The position numbers and the translations under genes were made by a program. Of a stretch of 64,000 nt of DNA, positions 8,732 through 17,417 are shown piece after piece. Source of the stretch: Paenibacillus sp. FSL R5-0912 (lineage in GTDB: Bacteria > Bacillota > Bacilli > Paenibacillales > Paenibacillaceae); assembly GCF_000758605.1 (NCBI RefSeq), contig NZ_CP009282.1, positions 7,440,001 to 7,504,000 of the forward strand. Direction: 5' to 3'. Every line of letters starts with the position of its first letter. The stretch's first letter is position 1. The notes beneath the pieces were generated by a model. That model had not been told where the DNA came from. It saw only the letters and a program-made list of their open reading frames with translations, and did no database searches.

Positions 8732-9381
8732 TTAGCCCACCCCCGGAATTTCGCATAGGCCGAATCATAGTCGGCGAAATCATGTACTTCCTCCAGCACT
8801 ACGGAGGCTGTCTTTTGTTTCTCGAGTGCTGTATAGCGCTTGTCGTCAATCGGCTGCTTGATCCGGTTGCCGGAAGGCAGCTCAAGTACGGCAAAGTTTC
8901 TGGTTTTATCCTGATACTGGGTTTTGTATACCCCGACAAGATCTACATCAGTTGTGATCGATACCTTGAGATTAGCCAGATCCTCCGTTGCTGTCTTCTG
9001 GTCCCCGTATGATTTAAGCGTAGTCCAGGAAGACAGCTTGATATCGTTCTTCTGATCGGCATCTGTCACGAGCTCAGCGTCCATGAACTGCAGCGTCCAT
9101 ATGGTATCGCCTGTAGCATAATTGCCGTCGTTAGGCAGCAGCTCATTATCCGGCAGCACGGTCATGTCGCTGCCGATCAGATCGCCTACCTTGCCTTCGA
9201 CCACCCGGTAATCCCACGGTACCCGCGATACACTGTCCGTTGTTTCGGTATCCGTATGGAACACACTGTTACTGTTTCCTGAGCATGCGCTTAGCAGCAT
9301 GACTGCCAGAAGCAGCATTGCGGTCAGCGCCCCGCCCCTAATTCTGCGTCCGGCGGCACGTCCCTCTCTACCCTTGTTCAT
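8728..9381 (-). CDS. conserved lipoprotein of the ATP-grasp/DUF350 cassette
   Basis: 217 residues from the ATG at 9381, which has a GAGGGGG ribosome site 7 bases upstream; a TTG two codons earlier sits too close to that site. A basic N-terminus and hydrophobic core end in the lipobox LLSAC. The mature protein is mixed alpha/beta with no catalytic motif I recognise. Its 5' end overlaps the 3' end of the ATP-grasp gene by 14 bases and its 3' end overlaps DUF350 by 4 bases, so all three should be made together. Probably an extracytoplasmic partner of the cassette; the family is not identified. Confidence 0.75.
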   Translation of the reverse strand: MNKGREGRAAGRRIRGGALTAMLLLAVMLLSACSGNSNSVFHTDTETTDSVSRVPWDYRVVEGKVGDLIGSDMTVLPDNELLPNDGNYATGDTIWTLQFMDAELVTDADQKNDIKLSSWTTLKSYGDQKTATEDLANLKVSITTDVDLVGVYKTQYQDKTRNFAVLELPSGNRIKQPIDDKRYTALEKQKTASVVLEEVHDFADYDSAYAKFRGWAN

Positions 9382-10591
9382 CTTCAAGCCCCCTCACTCC
9401 TAGCGCGATAAAATGACTGGCATTGCCTGTAATCGGTCCGCCAGCCCTGCCGAGCAGACCGCAGGGCTTCCCGTTAATCACGAACATGCCGGTCAGCAGG
9501 TGAAGCTCTCCTTCACTGGTCTGAATCCGGGCCATTTCGGCTCTTTTTTGATAGACCACCGGGAACAGCTGGCTGCTGTCATAGCCTTCTTCATCCTCTA
9601 TTTCAAGCGTACCGCTGTCATCAAAAATCCGCACGGACCCGCCTTCCCGGCCGAAGACAGACTTGGACACAAAGCTTTCGGAGAATACCGCCTTATTATA
9701 CGTAGGCAGTATGTAACGGGAGATGACCTGACGTTCCTCTTCGCTGAACAGCAGGCCCAGCTCATACATCCCCCATACCGCAGCAATCAGCCCCTTGGAT
9801 TGCAGGATGATGCTGTGCGGACCGTTGAACAGCTGGAGCTTCCCGGTCTCGATGGCGTAGGCCAGGGCGTCGCCGCCTTCATCCACAGCCATCCACTCCT
9901 TCGGATAGAGCGCGAACATCCGCTCAATGATCCGGTCCTCTGCGTCCTTCACTACACCTTCATCAATCCACAGGTCCAGGCAATCGACGCAGCGGATATC
10001 CAGTCCGCTATGTGCTGCCAGTGCATCTATCGTTCCGGTATCCTCCTGATGGCTGCCATAGGCAACACAGGCTGCCGTATCCGGACGTTCAGCGCCCCAG
10101 GCGGCAGCAAGCTGCTGCTTCATTGCGGCATTGGCATTCCCGATACCTGCCTCTGCGCAGATCCACGGCGTAGCAATAGAGGCCTCCACATAGCCGGTCG
10201 GCGTATCGGCATTCAGCTCCAGCAGCTTAATCGTCCCGTCTCCGGCTACAGCAAAATCAAACCGGGCATACCGGCTAATCAGCCCCGGCTCAGGCATTGG
10301 GCAGTCGTCGAGCATCTGCCACAGCACCGGGGGAATTCCCAGCAGATCATACAGGTCATGCTTAAGATGGACGTAGCGGACCGCCTTATCCAGAACCATC
10401 CACAGTCCTGATGAGGCATCCTTCAGTTCCCGGTAGGTCTCTCCGCGCATTACAGCTATCGCATCCAGCCAATATTCCTCTTCCTCCAGGTCAGCCCAGG
10501 TGAAGCCCAGCTCATGCAGCTGCTGTACCCGGGGTGCCCGCTCCAGAGCGGACTGGTCCAGATATTCGAAGACGCTCTCTGCCGGAATCAT
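9368..10591 (-). CDS. glutathionylspermidine synthase-family ATP-grasp ligase (YgiC/YjfC-like)
   Basis: 407 residues matching the stand-alone ATP-grasp domain of glutathionylspermidine synthase. Visible motifs: SRYARFDFAVAGDG (106-119) and LLELNADTPTGYVEAS (123-138), the characteristic nucleotide/metal-binding segment, and near the C-terminus GLLGRAGGPITGN. The amidase half of E. coli Gsp is absent, as in YgiC and YjfC. Expected reaction: ATP-dependent amide-bond formation between a carboxylate and an amine; the substrate is unknown. The gene is coupled by ATGA (10588-10591) to a Ser/Gly/Lys-rich membrane protein, mirroring the ygiB-ygiC pairing in E. coli, which makes that protein a possible substrate. 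Confidence 0.85.
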   Translation of the reverse strand: MIPAESVFEYLDQSALERAPRVQQLHELGFTWADLEEEEYWLDAIAVMRGETYRELKDASSGLWMVLDKAVRYVHLKHDLYDLLGIPPVLWQMLDDCPMPEPGLISRYARFDFAVAGDGTIKLLELNADTPTGYVEASIATPWICAEAGIGNANAAMKQQLAAAWGAERPDTAACVAYGSHQEDTGTIDALAAHSGLDIRCVDCLDLWIDEGVVKDAEDRIIERMFALYPKEWMAVDEGGDALAYAIETGKLQLFNGPHSIILQSKGLIAAVWGMYELGLLFSEEERQVISRYILPTYNKAVFSESFVSKSVFGREGGSVRIFDDSGTLEIEDEEGYDSSQLFPVVYQKRAEMARIQTSEGELHLLTGMFVINGKPCGLLGRAGGPITGNASHFIALGVRGLEDEQG

Positions 10592-11292
10592 CCGCCGAAG
10601 CCGCTCTTGCTTGAGCTTTTGCCGGAGCTTTTACTTGAGCTGGACTTCGAAGTCGAGGAACTTGATTTGTTAGAGCCCAGCCCGCTGGAGGTGCCGCCGA
10701 TTCCGCCTGATTTCGAAGAGGTGTTCCTTCTGGTGATGGAGCCGGTCGATGAAGTCGAAGTCTTCGGTTTCACCACTGATCCGGCTACAGGCTTGTTCTG
10801 GAAGCTGCCGCTGCTGTAGGTTGGTGGCTTATAGGCAGTACGTGTGCCTCCGTAATAAGTCGGCCGGTCATTGTACCAGCCTCTTGAAGAGTAGAACGAA
10901 CCGCTGTTGAACAGCATGTGGTACAGAAGCACATCATCCCAGCCGAATCCCGAGTTATAACCGCCATAGTTGTTAATTACCGTTGTCCCGCCTGATGTTA
11001 CCGCTCCCTGCCCTTCCTGGACAGTCTCCTCCTGATTCTCATCCGGATATGGAATATTCCAGTCAACATTCTTGTCGAAATAATTCTTAACTTCCTCGGT
11101 AGACCAGGATACCAGCTTCGGTTCATCCCCCGTACCGCCGGTACTCCCGCTGGCACCAGCGCCTCCGGGAATAAATAACGCATTGGCCAGCAGGGCAATG
11201 CCGAGCGAGGTCGACAATACGCGGATCGGCTTGCCATCAGGGGTGAACAGCCTGCTTACAGCAGGTTCTTTAACATTTTCGTCTTTTGCCAA
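10588..11292 (-). CDS. membrane protein with Ser/Gly/Lys-rich low-complexity tail
   Basis: 234 residues from a TTG at 11292 with GGAGG 8 bases upstream. A cytosolic N-terminus leads into a hydrophobic segment (about 27-46, STSLGIALLANALFIP), then an acidic region with FDKNVDWNIPYPDENQEE, a Gly/Tyr-rich stretch, and a tail from about residue 150 that is almost entirely Ser, Lys, Gly and Thr and ends SGFGG. In composition it resembles E. coli YgiB (DUF1190), whose gene also precedes an ATP-grasp ligase. Transcription order is small protein, this gene, ligase; the stop overlaps the ligase start. I infer that the tail may be modified by the ligase or may contact cell wall polymers. Confidence 0.7.
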   Translation of the reverse strand: MAKDENVKEPAVSRLFTPDGKPIRVLSTSLGIALLANALFIPGGAGASGSTGGTGDEPKLVSWSTEEVKNYFDKNVDWNIPYPDENQEETVQEGQGAVTSGGTTVINNYGGYNSGFGWDDVLLYHMLFNSGSFYSSRGWYNDRPTYYGGTRTAYKPPTYSSGSFQNKPVAGSVVKPKTSTSSTGSITRRNTSSKSGGIGGTSSGLGSNKSSSSTSKSSSSKSSGKSSSKSGFGG

Positions 11293-11321
11293 CTTGGGCC
11301 CTCCTTTCCTGATAATGTTCC

Positions 11322-11540
11322 TTAACCTTCGGTACGCATCGGAACCAGCAGAAGCTCAAGCTTCCCTTCGTCCACATTCAGCCGGCCCTCTACAGCCTCG
11401 AACTCACGGCCGCCTACGACTATATAATTCACATGCTCCAGGGCCGTGATCATGTTCATGCTCCAGACGCGCTCCTCAATAATCTGCAGGTCTCCTTCCG
11501 GCATCTTCTCGAACAGGATGACCTTCATTCCATTATCCAC
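11322..11540 (-). CDS. small protein at head of the ATP-grasp cassette
   Basis: 72 residues if begun at the GTG at 11540, which has AGAAGGG about 11 bases upstream; an upstream in-frame GTG at 11564 would lie almost on the predicted transcription start and lacks a ribosome site, and an ATG at 11528 is a further option. No signal peptide or membrane span. The sequence (KVILFEKMPEGDLQIIEE, then a beta-rich C-terminal half with YIVVGGREFEAVEGRL) suggests a compact beta domain. It ends 29 bases before the Ser/Gly-tail protein and follows a sigma-W-like promoter. Family not recognised. Confidence 0.65.
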   Translation of the reverse strand: MDNGMKVILFEKMPEGDLQIIEERVWSMNMITALEHVNYIVVGGREFEAVEGRLNVDEGKLELLLVPMRTEG

Positions 11541-11576
11541 ACCATACCAATCCCTTCTGAACACTCTTATGCTTCT

Positions 11577-11604
11577 GATACGCTGCCGCTATTATTTCGT
11601 TTCA
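11577..11604 (-). promoter_or_regulatory. ECF sigma factor promoter, sigma-W-like
   Basis: On the minus strand TGAAAC (11604-11599) and CGTATC (11582-11577) are separated by exactly 16 bases. This matches the B. subtilis sigma-W consensus (TGAAAC, N16, CGTA). It lies directly upstream of the small protein that opens the ATP-grasp/DUF350 cassette, implying induction by envelope stress. Confidence 0.75.
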
Positions 11605-11734
11605 ACTCGCGCAGCCTGGAATATCTGTACCCCAGTACTCCATCCCTATCTATATTATCTGTTCAGGCTCAACTAAATTCTATGCCTAACAAATAATAAT
11701 GGCAATGTCCTTAGGATGAATACCCCCGGCTGAT

Positions 11735-12871
11735 TTATAGCACCTTCTGGACCCAGTTGTCTATGACATGATCCGGCTGGATGCCTAAATCCCGCTGTAG
11801 CAGTTCTTTATATTTATCGTAGTGTTTCCTAAACCCGATGAAATCTCCCAGGTCGGCGTAACTTCTCAGCACCAGCCGGCAGATTTGATCGGAATACGGG
11901 TCTAGTGCCTGCAGAATCAGCAGCCTGTCCAGTGCCTGCCGGGGACGTACGGAGGATAATTCATATTCGGCCGAATGCAGCGACATGCGGATAAAGCGGA
12001 TCTGCAATTCCTTGCGCCGCGTTTCTGCCCAGTCATAATGATGTTCTTCCAGATAGTCTCCGCGGTACAGACTCAGCACCGCTTCTCTGCGCGCCCATTC
12101 CTCTTCCGATTCCACAGAGGTATTGCAGTATCCCAGCTCGAATTCTTCCAGATCGAGCAGCACCTTCTCCTTGGTCAGCCTGTAACGCTCCTGCGAGAAC
12201 TCAACCCGCACATCCATATCCCAAGCCTTAAGCAGCTTACGGATATGGTACACCGTTGTATGCAGGTTGGTTACTGCTTTCTCCGGTTTGAAGTCCGGCC
12301 AGACCCAATCCACAATGGTATCCTTAAGAATCCATTGGCCGCGGTTATGGAGCAGCAGGGCGAACACTTCCTGCGCTTTGCTGGTTCTCCACTGCATCTT
12401 GCGCCCAGGCTCCGTGCTGTCCATGAACTCCAGACGTTTGAAGCAGAGAATCGAGAGCTGTTTGACGGCAGCTGCAGGCTCCGGGAGCGCCTCCACACGC
12501 GCTTCATTCTGCTCTATGCGAATCTCTAGGCGTTCGAGCGTTTTGCTCAGGCGCTGGGAGGTTACCGGCTTCAGCAGATAGTCGGCGGCGTTCAGTTCAA
12601 AAGCCTCAATAGCATACTCACTGTATGCTGTGATATAGACAATCCGCGTGCTCCGGTCCAGACCGGCTATATACTCGCCGGCTTCCAGCCCGTTCATCTC
12701 AGGCATACCTATATCCAGGAAGACGATATCCGCCTTCTCCCGCTCCAGATGCTCCAGTCCCCGTCTTGCCGAAGTATACTTGCCGGTAATCTCCAGACGT
12801 CCGTCTTTCAGGAGCAGGCGCTCCAGATGCTGCAATGCAGGCTTTTCATCATCGATTAGTATCGCTTTCAT
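11735..12871 (-). CDS. response regulator with winged-helix and BTAD (SARP-type) output
   Basis: 378 residues. An N-terminal receiver domain has the acidic pair at residues 8-9 (LIDDEKP), the phosphoacceptor in DIVFLDIGMPEMNG (about D54), the conserved Thr and the KPV Lys (YLLKPVTSQRL). After a linker a winged-helix domain (RTSKAQEVFALLLHNRGQWILKDTI) and a bacterial transcriptional activation (BTAD) domain of TPR-like helices occupy the C-terminal half, the architecture of SARP activators. It starts 39 bases after the sensor kinase gene, so the two form an operon and presumably a cognate pair; the C-terminal kinase module of the sensor is the likely donor. Target genes are not evident. Confidence 0.85.
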   Translation of the reverse strand: MKAILIDDEKPALQHLERLLLKDGRLEITGKYTSARRGLEHLEREKADIVFLDIGMPEMNGLEAGEYIAGLDRSTRIVYITAYSEYAIEAFELNAADYLLKPVTSQRLSKTLERLEIRIEQNEARVEALPEPAAAVKQLSILCFKRLEFMDSTEPGRKMQWRTSKAQEVFALLLHNRGQWILKDTIVDWVWPDFKPEKAVTNLHTTVYHIRKLLKAWDMDVRVEFSQERYRLTKEKVLLDLEEFELGYCNTSVESEEEWARREAVLSLYRGDYLEEHHYDWAETRRKELQIRFIRMSLHSAEYELSSVRPRQALDRLLILQALDPYSDQICRLVLRSYADLGDFIGFRKHYDKYKELLQRDLGIQPDHVIDNWVQKVL

Positions 12872-12910
12872 TGAAAGGACTCACCTCATGTCATCGTTCT
12901 CGAGTGTCGC

Positions 12911-15900
12911 TTATCTAGGAATTGTATAAGATATCGCCGTCCCCTGGCCGGGCACACTGTGAATACTCAGGCCTGTTCCGTACATTTTGAGCAGCCGGCG
13001 CTGAATATTCCGCAGTCCGATGCCGCCCTCTGTCCGTTCTTCTGACAGAACCTCCGCAATCCGCTGCGGAGACATCCCTACACCATCATCTTTGACGGCA
13101 ACCACAAGCTGGCCGGGCAGCAGTTGAATCGACAGCTGCACTGTCCCTCCAGCCTCCTTCTGCATCAGCCCGTGGTTGACGGCATTCTCTACAATCGGCT
13201 GAATGCTGAGCGGCGGAACCAGTCCCATAATATCGTCCGGGACATCGAACTCGATATTCAGCCGCTCGTCAAACCGCGCCTGCTCGAGGGCGAGATAGGA
13301 CTGAACCAGCCCCAGCTCCTTCTCAATAGGAACGGTCTGTCCCCGGTTCTGGAAGTCAAAGCTGCTCCGCAGGTACTGGCTGAGATCCAGCAGCAGATCA
13401 GTGGCCTTATCCGGGTCTACCGGACATACGGAGATGATCGCATTGAGCGCATTATACAAGAAATGCGGCTTGATCTGGGCCTGCAGGAAGGCAATCTCCG
13501 CCTGAACGGATATCCGGACAGACTTGCGCATATCGAGCAGTGTCTGCACGCGCGCCTTGAACTCACGCAGTTCCACCGGCTTGCTCAGATAATCATTGGC
13601 TCCGGCTTCGAACGCAGCCTGGATATCCTCGGGGCGGCTGCTCGCCATCAGCACCAGAATCGGCAGCTCCGACAGAACAAACCGTTCACGGATCGTTTTG
13701 CATAATAACAATCCGGGTATTTCCGGCATCACCCAGTCTGCAATGACGAGATCGAGTTCAGGGTACTGCTGTATTTTACTTATAGCTTCAGCCCCGCTGC
13801 TGGCCGTAATCACCGAATGGTTCTCCAGCTGCAGCACACTAACCAGCACCTGAAGATTGACAGGATCATCATCCACAACCAGAATGAAGCAGCATTCCGC
13901 AGACGGCGGCAGGACTGGTTCTTTTCCCGGCAGTTGGACTGCCGCCGCCTCCCAGCCGGTAATTTCCAGATACTCCTGCTCCAGCAGCGCTTTGCTTTTC
14001 CGCAGGATGGGTTGTGTGAAGCGGAAGACAGAGCCGTGCCCCAGCTCCGAATGCACCTCTATCTCTCCTCCGGCCAGCTCAACCAGCCTCTGGGTAATGC
14101 TGAGACCGAGTCCGGTTTCCCGGTAGGCTTTCTGGGCTGCGGGTCCGCTTGGATCATAGGCATCAAAGATGGAGTGCAAACGCTCAGGAGCAATCCCCTT
14201 CCCCGTATCCGTGATAAGAATGGCAACATACTCTTCTTTAACCTCTGCAGACAGCGTTATCACGCCTTGAGGCGTATAATTGACGGCATTTTCCAATAAA
14301 TTATACAGAATTTGAGCAAGGCGCTGTTCATCCGTCTCCAGCAGGGGAAGCTCCCCGGGCAGATCCAGGCGGAATTCAAGATTGGACTTTCCGTATACCT
14401 GGCGCGTCACCTCCATGATGGAAACAGCCGCGGTGCGGAGATCCACCGCCTGCCGGCGCAGAAAGAGCGAGCCGTGATTCAGCTTCGCGAAGTCAGACAT
14501 ATCATTGATTAAGGCTGACAGCCGCTTGCCCGTCGAGACAATCATGAGCAACTGCTCACTCTGGGCACTGCTCACGGAGCCTGCCGCACCCTGCGCCAGT
14601 GTCTGGGCCATGTTGACCATTCCCTGCAGCGGCTTGCGGAGCTCATGGGAAGTATCGGAGATGAAATCGTCCTTCAAGCCATCCAGTGTCTGCAGCCTGC
14701 GTGACAGTTGCCCCACCTCAAGGAAAGAGGACGCATATTGCCGGGTCATAATAATCGCCTGAACGAACCCGAACAGGACAATTTCATAAGAGATTATGAA
14801 ATAGCTGAATGACAGGTTCATAAAACTGACCAGGTAGCAAATAATAACGACGCTGAGACTCTCAATGCTGACCATCATCAGGAACATATTTTTCGGGTTC
14901 CGCCTTGTTCCCTGAACCATAGAGTAGAGCACAAAGCCGATACTTACCGCACCCCAGGTCAGCAGCATGCCCTCCAGATAGCTGAATAGATAGGCCGGCA
15001 TGAATATTGAGATCAGCAGCAGCATGCTCGTAATCATTTTAGATGCCTTAATGACCACAATAGACATCGGGTAATTCACGGAATTGGCGACATAGCGCAG
15101 CAGATAATAGTAGACCAGCGTGGAAGAAGCCAGCTGCAGCTTGAGCACAATTTCATACGGAAGCCCGGGAAGCCCTGCCGAGATCAGCTTCTCGCCGTGG
15201 GTCAGAATGTAGACAAAGGCCGCCATGCAGAATAGACCCAGATAAAGGGTGACCCCCCGGCTCTCTCTAACCTTGGAGAACATCAGCAGGAATAGAGAAA
15301 GAATAATAAATCCGAACAGCGCCCCGCCGTCTACAAACAGCGCAAATTCGCGGTGCTTCATAATAGAGCCCTGATCACCGATGACAATCGGCATAACGAT
15401 ACCTCCGGAGGAGTAGCTGTAATTCGCCACCTGTACAATAATCTCCATGGTATCTCCGGTCACCGAAGCAAACCCCGTATAGGGTATATTATTCTGCTTC
15501 CCCTCAGAAGCCGTGGGAGCAGGGCTGCCGCTGCTGCCAATCTCCTGCCCGTTCACGAAGACCCGGCTTGCCGTACGGATGTTGCTGGTGCGCAGACCGT
15601 ACACTACGGCTTCCCCATAGGCAATCCTGGCCTGCAAACGGTAAGTGCCGTACCCTTTGGCTGCGGGTTCCCCGGTGACGGATATATAAGGATTCCACTT
15701 CCCCGGAACCTGTACCATTCCGGACACGGCAGGCACGCCCGGGTCCTTCCGCTCCTTGGAGAACACCTCAGGCATCAGCAGCGCTCCGCGGTACAGCTCC
15801 CATTCCCCGTTCAGCTTCACAACACCGTCTTTGCCGAAGTCCCAGCTGCGCAGATCGATCATACCTTGCCGTGCCTGCGGCATTCCGCGGTTTATATGGA

Positions 15901-15991
15901 AAGTCTGGAGGACAGAGAGCAATGGAATGATCAACACCAGCACCAGACTGCCTAGAATACTCAGCCAATATTTTTTCATGCGCCATGCCAT
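12911..15991 (-). CDS. dual-kinase hybrid sensor with 7TMR-DISM input
   Basis: 1026 residues. After a membrane helix (about 8-30) an extracytoplasmic jelly-roll-like domain (about 40-205, LNGEWELYRG, VPGKWN) is followed by seven membrane helices (about 215-420), the 7TMR-DISM layout. Next comes a HisKA domain with DTSHELRKP (H449), a HATPase domain (LLENAVNYTP, DTGKGI, GLGLSI), a receiver (FILVVDDDP, DWVMPE, YLSKPV), and a second, LytS-type kinase with QAQIKPHFLYNALNAI and its own ATPase (QPIVENAVNHGL, DDGVGM). Two transmitters in one chain are unusual outside this family. It is upstream of the SARP-type regulator, 39 bases away. Confidence 0.88.
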   Translation of the reverse strand: MAWRMKKYWLSILGSLVLVLIIPLLSVLQTFHINRGMPQARQGMIDLRSWDFGKDGVVKLNGEWELYRGALLMPEVFSKERKDPGVPAVSGMVQVPGKWNPYISVTGEPAAKGYGTYRLQARIAYGEAVVYGLRTSNIRTASRVFVNGQEIGSSGSPAPTASEGKQNNIPYTGFASVTGDTMEIIVQVANYSYSSGGIVMPIVIGDQGSIMKHREFALFVDGGALFGFIILSLFLLMFSKVRESRGVTLYLGLFCMAAFVYILTHGEKLISAGLPGLPYEIVLKLQLASSTLVYYYLLRYVANSVNYPMSIVVIKASKMITSMLLLISIFMPAYLFSYLEGMLLTWGAVSIGFVLYSMVQGTRRNPKNMFLMMVSIESLSVVIICYLVSFMNLSFSYFIISYEIVLFGFVQAIIMTRQYASSFLEVGQLSRRLQTLDGLKDDFISDTSHELRKPLQGMVNMAQTLAQGAAGSVSSAQSEQLLMIVSTGKRLSALINDMSDFAKLNHGSLFLRRQAVDLRTAAVSIMEVTRQVYGKSNLEFRLDLPGELPLLETDEQRLAQILYNLLENAVNYTPQGVITLSAEVKEEYVAILITDTGKGIAPERLHSIFDAYDPSGPAAQKAYRETGLGLSITQRLVELAGGEIEVHSELGHGSVFRFTQPILRKSKALLEQEYLEITGWEAAAVQLPGKEPVLPPSAECCFILVVDDDPVNLQVLVSVLQLENHSVITASSGAEAISKIQQYPELDLVIADWVMPEIPGLLLCKTIRERFVLSELPILVLMASSRPEDIQAAFEAGANDYLSKPVELREFKARVQTLLDMRKSVRISVQAEIAFLQAQIKPHFLYNALNAIISVCPVDPDKATDLLLDLSQYLRSSFDFQNRGQTVPIEKELGLVQSYLALEQARFDERLNIEFDVPDDIMGLVPPLSIQPIVENAVNHGLMQKEAGGTVQLSIQLLPGQLVVAVKDDGVGMSPQRIAEVLSEERTEGGIGLRNIQRRLLKMYGTGLSIHSVPGQGTAISYTIPR

Positions 15992-16054
15992 TCCCTTCTA
16001 GCTGTCAATGTATAAATTATACATTAAATTCTATTTACTTAAGTGCACTAAAAA

Positions 16055-16084
16055 AGCCGATTCCCATTTATTTCGGAATCGGCT
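16055..16084 (-). terminator. rho-independent terminator after pbuX
   Basis: A 10-base perfect stem (AGCCGATTCC with GGAATCGGCT) followed on the minus strand by TTTTTAG, 34 bases after the pbuX stop. Confidence 0.9.
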
Positions 16085-16118
16085 GCTTATCTTATTAGAT
16101 TAAAATTTTAGGAATATT

Positions 16119-17417
16119 TCACTTTACTTCCGGAGCTGCGACTGCGGAAGCTGTGCTCTCCTGGGTTTGGGACAGAAAGATATTAAGAATAATTGCTGTC
16201 AGAGACCCGGATACGATTCCGTTCTGCAGTAGCATTCTGGCGAATTCCGGCAGCTGGTCGAACATGGACGGCAGCACAGCAGAGCCGAGACCGACAGCAA
16301 TACTACAGGCGGCAATCAGCAGATTGCCATCCTTACGCAGGTCAACATCCGAGAGAATCGACATGCCGGATGCGGCAACCGATCCGAACATGACAATCAT
16401 CGCCCCGCCAAGCACCGCATTCGGCACGACTGTAGTCAGCGCTGCCAGCTTCGGCAGCAGCCCGAGCACGATCATAATTCCGCCGGCGGCAAAAATAACA
16501 TTGCGCGTCTTCACCCGGGTCAGCGACAGCAAGCCGACATTCTGGGAGAACGCCGTATAAGGGAACGCATTAAACAATCCGCCGAGCATGATGGCAAGCC
16601 CTTCAGAACGCAGGCCGTTCACGATCTGCTTCTGTTCTACCTGCTGGTCTGTAGCCTTGCCCACGGCAAAATACACACCCGTCGATTCCACCATGGACAC
16701 AATATTAACGATAATCATCGTGAAGATCGCAGTAATGCTGAACTGCGGCCAGCCGAAGTAGAATGGCTGGGCCACACTCACCCAAGAGGCCGTAGTCACT
16801 GTAGAGAAATGTACGATGCCCATGGCATAGCCGATTACGGTTCCGACAACCAGGCCTACCAGTACAGATACGGAACGCAGGAAACCTGTAGTCAGGCGGT
16901 TCACCGCCAGAATTACGAGCAGTGTAATCAGGGCCAGCAGCAGATTGCGGGGCTGGCCGAAATCAGCGCTGCCCTGTCCGCCGGCCACATTATTCATCGC
17001 TACCGGGATCAGCGAGAGCCCGATGATCGTTACTACGGAGCCGGTTACTACTGTAGGGAAGAATTTCAGCAGCTTCCCGTATATCGGGGCTGCCAGTACA
17101 ACGAACAGACCGGAGATAATAATAGCCCCGTACGCTGTCGGGAGATTGGAGCCTGAAGCGATAGCGATAATCGGGCTGACTGCAGTAAAGGTACAGCCGA
17201 GTACAACGGGAAGTCCGCTTCCGAAATATTTGCTGCCCATAATCTGCAGCAGTGTTGCCAGTCCGCAGGTGAACAGATCCGCTGCGATCAGATACGCCAT
17301 CTGCGTTCCGTTCAAATTCAGTGCCCCGCCGACCACCAGCGGCACAATCACAGCTCCGGCGTACATAGCCAGCACATGCTGAAGCCCGAGGGCGAATATC
17401 TTCTGTTTGCTTAGCAT
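16119..17417 (-). CDS. pbuX: xanthine permease, nucleobase:cation symporter-2 family
   Basis: 432 residues, about 12-14 membrane spans. It carries NCS2 hallmarks, including QHVLAMYAGAVIVPL near the N-terminus, the GLPVVLGCTF segment, and the signature region with NAFPYTAFSQNVGLLSLTRV. Its start overlaps the end of xpt by 7 bases, reproducing the B. subtilis xpt-pbuX operon, so xanthine (and perhaps uric acid) uptake coupled to phosphoribosylation is the expected role. Regulation is through the shared leader upstream of xpt. Xanthine specificity rests mainly on context. Confidence 0.9.
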   Translation of the reverse strand: MLSKQKIFALGLQHVLAMYAGAVIVPLVVGGALNLNGTQMAYLIAADLFTCGLATLLQIMGSKYFGSGLPVVLGCTFTAVSPIIAIASGSNLPTAYGAIIISGLFVVLAAPIYGKLLKFFPTVVTGSVVTIIGLSLIPVAMNNVAGGQGSADFGQPRNLLLALITLLVILAVNRLTTGFLRSVSVLVGLVVGTVIGYAMGIVHFSTVTTASWVSVAQPFYFGWPQFSITAIFTMIIVNIVSMVESTGVYFAVGKATDQQVEQKQIVNGLRSEGLAIMLGGLFNAFPYTAFSQNVGLLSLTRVKTRNVIFAAGGIMIVLGLLPKLAALTTVVPNAVLGGAMIVMFGSVAASGMSILSDVDLRKDGNLLIAACSIAVGLGSAVLPSMFDQLPEFARMLLQNGIVSGSLTAIILNIFLSQTQESTASAVAAPEVK

